Assembly (NCBI GenBank): GCA_904063045.1
Contig: CAJFCJ010000149.1
Span: 1-27,338, forward strand
Direction: 5' to 3'
Length of the DNA stretch: 27,338 bases
DNA from: Dimorphilus gyrociliatus
Lineage: Eukaryota; Annelida; Polychaeta; Dinophilidae
Shown here piece after piece: positions 21,039 to 27,338 of the stretch (positions are counted from its first letter, which is position 1; each line of letters opens with the position of its first letter). Made by a program: the position numbers and the translations under genes. The notes beneath the pieces were generated by a model, which worked only from the letters and a program-made list of their open reading frames with translations, was not told where the DNA came from and did not search any database.

Positions 21039-21289
21039 TTTCAAAAACTGTATCTATAGTCAGGGGCATTTATATTTTATTATAGATAGTAAATGTTTTA
21101 TCTATAAAAAAATATTGGAACAGTTGTTTTTTATATATGGACTTTTTTATATGTATAAAGAAATTATAAAAAAAGAAAAAAAAAGAACATCGAGGTATTA
21201 AATTGTAATTTTCAGGAAGAAAAGTTTATTAAGGCATATTTAATTATATAAAACAAAAAAGAGAGGTTTACAGGCTGTGAATCAAAGAA

Positions 21290-21333
21290 TTCCAATTTAT
21301 AATTTTTATATATATGTAAAATGGGACAGCCCT
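21290..21333 (-). repeat. Harbinger right terminal inverted repeat
   Basis: Inverted, it reads AGGGCTGTCCCATTTTACAT, matching the left end over AGGGCT and loosely beyond. It is followed by the AAT target copy at 21334-21336. Confidence 0.65.
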
Positions 21334-21813
21334 AATTAGGAATATTTTAATTTTCAGCTCAAACCCTGCAAATTGCTGATTTTTAATCCTTGTTGCTTAA
21401 TCTCTTAATGTTTTCATTCTTGGTAGAAACCCTGAAACATCAGTATCTGTTTGGTGGCTATTTTCAGTTGTGATTGTTCGTGACTTTTCTCTTGTTTTAA
21501 CATCTATTTTCACTTTCAGGGCAAGATTTTTTGCTAAATTGCTTCTATCTTAATCATGGAGTCTTGCATTAATTATTCTATTATCTTGTAAAAACAGTCA
21601 ACCCTTACACGATCGTATGGTGCATCTACAAGTTTGAACGTAGGTTTCAACATTTAAATTCTATTTGTCATAAGACCAGTCTTGGTGTAAAAGAACCCAA
21701 GAGTTTCTTCTTTGACCTGAAATGATTTCAAAATCAATTCTATTTCATTCTTCTGATAAATTTGGGACATTTGAATTTGTTTCTTCATTGTTTGATGAAT
21801 TTTGTGAATCCAT
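21334..21813 (-). pseudogene. FLYWCH zinc-finger N-terminal part of a MULE transposase (interrupted)
   Basis: From the ATG at 21813 one frame runs 160 codons to the Harbinger insertion with five in-frame stops (codons 23, 51, 72, 88, 139) and no frameshift. Codons 27-88 resemble a FLYWCH finger: aromatic strand residues (WVLLHQDWSYD), then TCRCTIRSCKG with the Cys pair, then ARLHD with the first His; the second His position is now a stop. Downstream is a GFLPRMKTLRD segment like the helix before the MULE core. FLYWCH fingers bind DNA and are often fused to MULE transposases in animals. After removing the Harbinger and one AAT copy, codon 160 (ATT) is followed in frame by codons starting at 17709. 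Confidence 0.65.
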
Positions 21814-21839
21814 CCTCTTATGGGTAAGAGTCGAAATTT

Positions 21840-21960
21840 TTAAAAAACACCCCCCATCGAAAAAGTGTTGACTCGCCGAGTTGGTAAGTGTAGCCGTTGT
21901 TCCTGTACATCTCCCTTGCCTTTTCTCTGAGGGGATCCATAAAAAACTTTATTTATAATC
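21840..21960. other. Locally GC-richer patch with a box A-like motif
   Basis: This stretch is clearly richer in G and C than its surroundings. It holds CGCCGAGTTGGTAAGT (21874-21889), similar to the box A region of tRNA genes, and the palindrome-like ACTCGCCGAGT. No convincing box B or tRNA fold follows, so a tRNA or SINE is not called. It lies just upstream of the FLYWCH/MULE start and may be that element's end. Confidence 0.3.
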
Positions 21961-22989
21961 GAAGAAAAAATGGAAGGAACAAGTAAAAACCTGGTTACCA
22001 CAGAGAAGAAATCTAATGAAATTGTTTAAACATCATCTTGTGTTTTTTTTTTGAATCTGCACAAAGCAGGTATCAAGGCTTGCAATGAGCCACACTCCCA
22101 AAGGTGGTTTCATTTGTCAATTTGAAAATAATAAATTTTGTAGAATGTCCTTCACCTTTTTTCTTCTTGATTTCTGACATGATTTGGGTCTCAAAAAACA
22201 AAAGAATCTTTGTGTCAATGTATTATCAGATTTGGCTTTTGCAGAGATACTCAATGAACAAGCAAGAGCAAAGGAAATTCAGTTTTAGCATATTTGTATC
22301 AATTTTAAAAACACTCAAAGTTATTACAGAAAATCCCCTCAGACTACTTAAAAAATGCTTGCTGTCCACTGTTTGTCCAGCCCTGATATGATAGATATGG
22401 AGAGTTGATATTCTTTTACAGTTGAAATAAAAAATATAACAGAAAATAAATCCTGTATAATCCTTGAAGAACAATGGCTCATTGTCTATCTGTCTCAGGT
22501 CAAGATTATTTCTGGTGATTGAAAGCAACCTATCGGAAAGAAATTTAAATCTCTTATGCCCTACTACAAAATCAAAAAGCTCAAATGCATTCGGTATAAT
22601 TCAAGTGGAAACTGGGTTCTTAAACGTCACACACATCTATTTTACTGAATTACTAATTTAAACTGATACATCGCTGTCTTTGGCCCTTAATCTTATCAAT
22701 AATCACTTAATGTATCATTTATCACTTCTCTTTGATCTTGCTTCTCAAAGAAGCCCTTTGGACGTGCTAAATATACACCAGCGCCACTGGAAAACATTTT
22801 AGAACTCATTGAAAGGGCAGGAAAAATCAAAAACTGACTGGTCTCAAAAAGGCAAATTTTTTACAACAAGAGTAGAATATCATTTCTTCTGAAGGAAAGA
22901 AGGTGTGTCGTAGTGTGTTGCATGATAACGGGGTGCTCTTTGAGTTAAATACTCAAATATTTTCACCCCTCAATTTCAAGAATAAACAT
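21961..22989. other. No feature recognised
   Basis: AT-rich sequence with overlapping short frames on both strands (for example 22104-22391 plus, 22226-22528 minus) and no family motif. Since a gypsy integrase tail follows at about 23000, the right part may be decayed pol sequence, but I could not show it. Confidence 0.4.
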
Positions 22990-23200
22990 GTCAGATTCTA
23001 ATCCGTTTCTTCCAGGCTTAATGTCCGACAAGGTGTTTATACATAGCCGAGACACCTTTAAACCAGAACCTGTTTTTGATTGTCCTTATAAGGTAATCCA
23101 AGATTTTTCCCGATTATAACCATCTTACTGTTCAAAAAGGTGAAGATATGGTCAAGACCACTTTCAGAGCGATAAATCCATTTAAGAGGAGGAGACTATT
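22990..23200 (+). pseudogene. Integrase C-terminal tail of another Ty3/gypsy element
   Basis: Around 23018-23110 the + strand reads DKVFIHSRDTFKPEPVF followed by a CPYKVIQDF segment. This matches the gypsy integrase tail, where V-F-V-R-D is followed by an x-G-P-Y-x-V-I motif, here with Cys in place of Gly. After a frame break, QKGEDMVKTTFRAINPFKR (about 23133-23190) fits the closing G-K-x-x-x-V-S-x-D-R-L-K-P pattern. No integrase core was found upstream. It differs from the tail of the element at 1-6262, so it is a separate, older fragment. Confidence 0.5.
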
Positions 23201-23513
23201 TTGCCAACAAGGCACAAATGACAATTATCAGTCATCATTTTCCTTATTTGTTAGATCTAATATTTTGATGCCTATTGATCTTATCGATAATCTTTCTTTT
23301 TGTCAAGCATATAAGACACCATCTCAATGAACCAATGATTTTTTACTAAAGGAATTTTTACTTCTTTCAGTGCTTGTGCTGCACACCAGTTTTCTGTCTT
23401 TTTATTTAATGTTTTCTCTTGAGAACAATGATTAAGAAGTTATGAATTACAATTTCAACAAAAGACCCTTCACCTCAAATATCGATAACACACCCAGTAG
23501 CCTCTATGAGAGA
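23201..23513. other. No feature recognised
   Basis: AT-rich sequence between the gypsy tail and the second hAT; no motif or repeat found. Confidence 0.4.
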
Positions 23514-23534
23514 CACTTGAGCAGGGGTGTGGAC

Positions 23535-23565
23535 GCACCGCACCAAGAGCGCACCACACCGCACC
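23535..23565 (+). repeat. Subterminal GCACC cluster of the second hAT
   Basis: GCACC occurs four times in 31 bp (23535, 23540, 23551, 23561), continuous with the left terminal repeat. The right end has only one copy. Such subterminal repeats in hAT elements are typical transposase-binding sites; that role is inferred here. Confidence 0.65.
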
Positions 23566-23639
23566 AACTGGTTGACATTTTCATAGGAATCACCAATCAG
23601 TATGGCAGGCTGATAATTTCTTTGAAAATTTAGAAATTA

Positions 23640-25290
23640 AAAAGGCGAATTTCTTTTGAAAAAAAGATGAACTCATTGTCACTTTCAATGTTAGCATGTG
23701 CAGAGCCAAGTTTGTATCTATTGTGGACTGGTTTTGTTGTTTGGGACTGCCTTTTTCATCTTTTAGCAGCAAAGAGTTCCAGAGATTGACAGAAAAACAC
23801 AGCAAAGCACTCCATTGTTATCCAAATAGGTACAATATACACAAATTAATATTGGATGAATATGAAAACAGAAATATGATTTGAAAAAAATGTACAAGAA
23901 AAGACCAGTTTCTTTACTCTTAGACAGTGCAACTTTTCCGGAACATACTTTCTTTGTGTTAATGTGCAGTTTTTCGACACCCAAAAAGTTAGACTTTTTA
24001 ATTTGGGTTGAAGACAAGTTAAGATAAGATGTACAGCAGCAAATTTAAAAACCTTTCTAGACAATCTATTGATTGAGTTTTGGATCGAGGAGTCTCAGAT
24101 AATTGCAATAACAACAGACAACGCAGCGAATTACTTAAGCATCACTAAACTTTTCAATGAGCAGAAGGAAAAGTCTAGCTCAGAAGACAAAAACAAAATA
24201 TCGCCCAATGATTTGCCAGAAATCAATGAAAATCTCAATGAGGTAAATTGTGCTGAAATGGATCTATGCATTGACTTCTTTTGCAGAATGTAAGCAATTT
24301 ATTCTATTCCCTTGTACACACAATACAGCTGGTGGTCAAAGATAGTTTTACCACATTGCCTCAGTTCATATCACACATACAAGAAATTTTGAGAAAAATA
24401 CACATTCTAAGCAACAGAGAACTTTTAGAACAGGAAAAATTATTGAAACCATCACTTGACACCGTCACAAGATGGAATTCTAGTTTCGAAATGGTCAAAA
24501 GTTTGCTCAAAAATGAATCAATATTTGAAAAAATTACCCAAGACAAAAGATCATTCCATATGGCCAAAATGTTTCTGTTTCTTTTCGAACCTGTCATGGT
24601 ATTAACCAAAATTTCGTAGACAAGACAATTGTGCTTCTCAGATTTTGTAAAAGTGTGGCTTGATTGCTAGAATGAAATTAGCAACAAGCCAGAATCTCAA
24701 TTCAAAACAAGACTTCTAAGCAATATGGAATATTGAAGAAATAATTTCATGGAGGAAATAATTGTAGAAATCTCACTTTTTTTGAATCCAAAATGTAAAG
24801 TTTTGGTTCTCACAGGCAACAATGATTTGAGAGCAGTAAAAAGTACGATCCGAACTCTTTTTGTGAAGATAACCTCTATCACCAGCACAAAAGTAAGAGA
24901 AAACAATTGAGTCGAGCAGCCTTCTGTCACAATAGACCAAAAGATATAATCACTTTCACAACTCTTTTACACATCTAAAAGACAAAAAAATCAGCAGGCA
25001 GATGAAATTGAGATAATAACATCAGAAGAAACAAGTGAAATCGATGTCGAAATTATGCAATATCTAAAGCATAATAAAGAATACAAAACTGATATGATGG
25101 GCACTTGGAATATTCCAAAAAAATGTTTTTCCTTGTCTCTATAAAGTTGCAATGGCAGTTCAAGCCATTCCGTCTACACAAATGAGTGTGGAAAGTCTTG
25201 TAAATTTTTTTTACAATCCGAAATGAACCATGATGAAGGATTCAATTCTAAAAGCTCTTCTTTTTTTGAAACTAAATACTAAAGTAGAAA
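23640..25290 (+). pseudogene. hAT transposase of the second element (broken)
   Basis: Pieces in order: 23696-23884 has an IVDWFCCLGLPFSSFSS segment, like the hAT N-terminal region where W-x-x-x-x-x-L-P-F-S is conserved. 24069-24293 has IIAITTDNAANYLS, the second catalytic Asp motif. 24281-24619 has VHTIQLVVKDSF and DTVTRWNSSFEMVKSLL, the conserved T-R-W-N-S segment. Near 25145-25280 a last frame has IPSTQMSVESLVNFFY, the C-terminal dimerisation motif with its Glu, then a LLFLKLN tail. The regions between are frameshifted and no N-terminal zinc finger is evident. The order and spacing of motifs fit a hAT transposase of ordinary length. Confidence 0.8.
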
Positions 25291-25344
25291 AAATATCTGA
25301 AACATCAGAATCTGATTTGGTGCATCCACACCCCTGCACTTGAG

Positions 25345-25513
25345 GTCTCTGGCTATAAAACCTTGGCACTGCAATATAATGAAAATAATCATATTTCGGA
25401 ACAGAAGATTGCTCTTGAGAAAGCAATATGTCTGTCTAAAGAAAGATTGAAATGAAGTGTTTTCACAAAAATACTCGCGATAAATACTGGATAAAAAGCT
25501 GTATGCTTTAGAA
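25345..25513. other. No feature recognised
   Basis: Short AT-rich gap between the second hAT and the MITE. Confidence 0.4.
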
Positions 25514-25817
25514 CATGGTTTCTTAAACTTCATCTTGGGTGTAACCTTTTTCTAATAAAAGAACTTTTCACTGAACCTAATTCATTTAATCAATTAGACA
25601 TGTGGAATTGTCAATATGCTGTTCCATTTCCATTAAAATCCTTGGTCTCGATAAATCCCAAATATAAAAAGTTTGATTGATAGTTTTTTTGTGAGGTCAC
25701 TCACATACCTGACTCAAGATCAACAGTTTCGGGATCAGATAATTTGATATTTTTTTATCATTAAATCTTTTGATTGTTTTAGTATAATTTTGAAAATACC
25801 CAGTTTGAGACCCCCTG
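25514..25817. mobile_element. hAT-like MITE, about 304 bp
   Basis: The right end, inverted, reads CAGGGGGTCTCAAACTGGG, close to the CAG-x-GGT-x-CTCAAACT ends of many hAT non-autonomous elements. The left end CATGGTTTCTTAAACTTCAT matches it loosely, with AAACT shared. Flanking 8-mers (CTTTAGAA and TTTTATAT) agree at only five positions, so the duplication is weak. There is no coding capacity inside. The call rests mainly on the right end. Confidence 0.5.
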
Positions 25818-25825
25818 TTTTATAT

Positions 25826-25970
25826 AATGTCTTGAATAATGAGAGCAAATCTCTCATCTGGAATGAGGAAGCTAAAATGCTTCGAAACGATTTAAATGAA
25901 ATGCTCAAAAAAATTAGAGTTGAACATGCCAGATTTTAAGAAAACATTTGTCTTGGAAACAGACGCCTCC
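25826..25970 (+). pseudogene. Gypsy-type RT/RNase H junction fragment
   Basis: The + strand reads LNNESKSLIWNEEAKMLRND, as in the linker between RT and RNase H in gypsy elements (W-x-E-E...F-x-x-L-K). After a frame change it gives MPDFKKTFVLETDAS, the first RNase H strand with its catalytic Asp. The fragment ends abruptly at 25970, where Tc1-like sequence begins. Only about 48 codons remain. Wording differs from the element at 1-6262 (TTDAS there, ETDAS here), so it comes from another copy or lineage. Confidence 0.65.
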
Positions 25971-26548
25971 AAACCACAATTCTTTCGATTTTGAACTTAT
26001 TTTTTGTGGTTATATGGTCTCTATCAAATGCAATACCATTTATTCTTAATACTCTTTTAACTCTTGGAGACTGATCTATTTCAAAGATTGTCTCATCTGA
26101 GAAAAGAACCAGATTCCAATAATGAGCTGCATATCCAAGACACAAAATTGAAATTCTGAGCCTTTTGATTGCTTGTTCTGGTTTTATTCTAGGCTTTATT
26201 CTGGCAATTCTGGAATGTATTCCTACCTTTTTGAGATATTTTCTTGTTGTTGTTTTGCACACACTTATTTCTGTTTTTTAATAGAAAATATCAGAAATTT
26301 CATCTAAACTAGCGCTTTTGTTTTTGTCTGTTATATATAAGCACATTCAAGCTTCGAGAATCGACTTTTTTCGCACACCTGGGACCTTCTTTTTCTTACC
26401 TGGATTTGACATTCGCGCAACTCCATCGAGATACGTGTAACAGTTGATTTGGAAACCCATGTTGCAGGTTCAATCTCTGGTTGTGTATATCTAACATTTG
26501 AGAAAACAAAATAACACCTTTAGTAAATTCTTTCATGTGTTTCGCCAT
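25971..26548 (-). pseudogene. Tc1-like transposase, N-terminal two thirds (truncated)
   Basis: The likely start is the ATG at 26548 on the minus strand (MAKHMKEFTKGVI). A shifted frame then gives a helix-turn-helix-like stretch with WVSKSTVTRIS, as in paired-type Tc1 DNA-binding domains. After further frame changes, 26262-25971 has a second HTH segment (TTTRKYLKKVGI) and NLVLFSDETIFEID, the Tc1 core motif with the first catalytic Asp. It ends near the VVWRR position, close to the usual M-V-W-G strand, so the second Asp and final acidic residue are absent. The cut is exactly at the RNase H fragment, so truncation came from rearrangement, not gradual decay. Confidence 0.75.
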
Positions 26549-26590
26549 CTCTGATGGGACACCTATTTATTTCTTGAATAGTACGTTTGG

Positions 26591-26609
26591 CAGCAAATTA
26601 CAGGCACTG
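26591..26609 (-). repeat. Likely Tc1-like terminal repeat (right end)
   Basis: Inverted, it reads CAGTGCCTGTAATTTGCTG, of the CAGTG type that starts many Tc1 elements, 43 bases outside the transposase start. The TA target expected next to it is not seen, and the left terminal repeat is missing with the truncated end. Confidence 0.5.
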
Positions 26610-27338
26610 ATGTTTTTTTCATTTCCAAAAAAGGTAATAAAAGTGGCTTCAAACCATATCACCAGAAAAAAAGAAAAACAAATAAGCTTTCATAAAAATT
26701 AATACTGTGTTAATAAGTTTAATCTCAGTTTGATGGTGGTTACCAATAATCCACTTTCCTATTTTGTCAAAAATTGACATATTAAATTGATCTAGATAAG
26801 CTATGGTGTAAATCTATCAAAATATAACTTCATTTTTGTTGCCAATTCAAAATAAAAGTATATCTTCTTGGAATACACCATATTTTAAATTCTGCCTGTT
26901 CTGTTTACAGAAGGATTTTTGAATAATTTAGCATCTGTCCTTATTTTTTGATTCATAATTTTGTGTTTCCAAAATAGAATGAAGAACAATATTTTCAAAT
27001 ATCTGTAAGTTTTGAGCTTTAGGATTTAACATGGTATCTGACCCAAGGTACATCAATCTGTGGACAGATCATGTTGTTATGAATAAGAACATACTAGACC
27101 TGCATTTATTTATCCATTTTTCAATTGTTAATGATTTCATGATATTTTTGTGCAGTTATTTACTCAGTGATCTTAAATCCAAGTTTTGAACTTTTTAGAA
27201 AATTTCTTGTGGTTAAAGAACATGACAAAGATAAAAAATAGAGTGAACACTGACAACATCTCAAGGTTTTTTGAAATTCATGGATATATATTAAACATAG
27301 TACTTTAATCATTAAAATATGAAATTGAATAAACATGA
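26610..27338. other. No feature recognised
   Basis: AT-rich sequence to the window end; no open frame of note, no terminal repeats, no continuation of the RNase H fragment found beyond the Tc1 piece. Confidence 0.45.

Larger units (their letters stand above)
17713..21333 (+). mobile_element. PIF/Harbinger transposon, itself split by a hAT element
   Basis: Ends read AGGGCT inward on both sides (17713-17718 and, inverted, 21328-21333), with AAT directly outside each end (17710-17712 and 21334-21336). AAT is consistent with a 3-bp duplication, although the classic Harbinger target is TWA. Inside are a DDE transposase on the + strand and a Myb/SANT-like gene on the - strand, the usual pair for this superfamily. 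Without the 1668-bp hAT insert and its target copy the element would be about 1.95 kb, compact for the group. It interrupts the minus-strand FLYWCH/MULE gene. Both genes are degenerate. Confidence 0.85.
23522..25336 (+). mobile_element. Second hAT element with perfect 8-bp target duplication
   Basis: Left end CAGGGGTGTGGACGCACC (23522-23539) and the inverted right end (25319-25336) match at 17 of 18 positions. CACTTGAG lies directly outside both ends (23514-23521 and 25337-25344), identical in both. Length is 1815 bp, with a transposase relic on the + strand. Its termini and transposase differ from those of the hAT at 18312-19979, so this is a different family. The intact duplication suggests fairly recent insertion, yet the transposase is broken; it may have been mobilised in trans. 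Confidence 0.93.

Noticed and set aside
21874-21940. A possible tRNA gene.
   Set aside because: Only a box A-like string is present; no box B, anticodon stem or acceptor pairing could be drawn.
25936-26262. The Tc1-like frame as an intact small gene.
   Set aside because: It lacks the start region in frame and the remaining catalytic residues, and it ends at a rearrangement junction.

Overview
This is an AT-rich, gene-poor stretch of a eukaryotic, most likely invertebrate animal, genome. Everything recognisable in it is mobile-element DNA: an envelope-bearing Ty3/gypsy-type element, a FLYWCH/MULE transposon, a PIF/Harbinger transposon, two unrelated hAT elements, a hAT-like MITE, a Tc1-like remnant and two more gypsy fragments. 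All coding pieces carry stops or frameshifts, and no intact host gene can be supported. The species cannot be named from sequence alone.

Layout. (1) 1-6262: the 3' part of a retrovirus-like element, + strand. It opens inside the reverse transcriptase active-site box and continues through RNase H, integrase, a retropepsin-like aspartic protease, a very acidic linker and an envelope-like glycoprotein, then a polypurine tract and 3' LTR. The protease lies after integrase and shares one unbroken 426-codon frame with the start of the envelope, which is not the usual order. (2) 6263-16934: about 10.7 kb with no supported gene, only a few inverted repeats; one is a perfect 20-bp hairpin. (3) 16935-17370: a 55-bp tandem array whose unit carries a 14-bp palindrome. 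(4) 17371-21813: a three-level nest. A minus-strand FLYWCH/MULE transposase is split by a Harbinger element (17713-21333), whose own transposase is split by a hAT element (18312-19979). Removing each insert with one copy of its target-site duplication brings the host reading frame back into register, so the order of events is readable. (5) 21840-23513: mostly unassigned, with one gypsy integrase tail. (6) 23514-26609: a second hAT with a perfect 8-bp duplication, a 304-bp MITE, a gypsy RT/RNase H scrap, and a truncated Tc1-like element abutting that scrap. (7) 26610-27338: nothing recognised.

How the parts work together. In the retroelement, the Pol enzymes would copy and integrate the genome, the protease would cut polyproteins and the envelope would allow particle entry; here all are dead. 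In the Harbinger element the DDE transposase and a Myb/SANT-like DNA-binding protein form the expected two-protein pair. They are arranged tail to tail with only three bases between stop codons and overlapping poly(A) signals. The hAT, MULE and Tc1 pieces are independent insertions.
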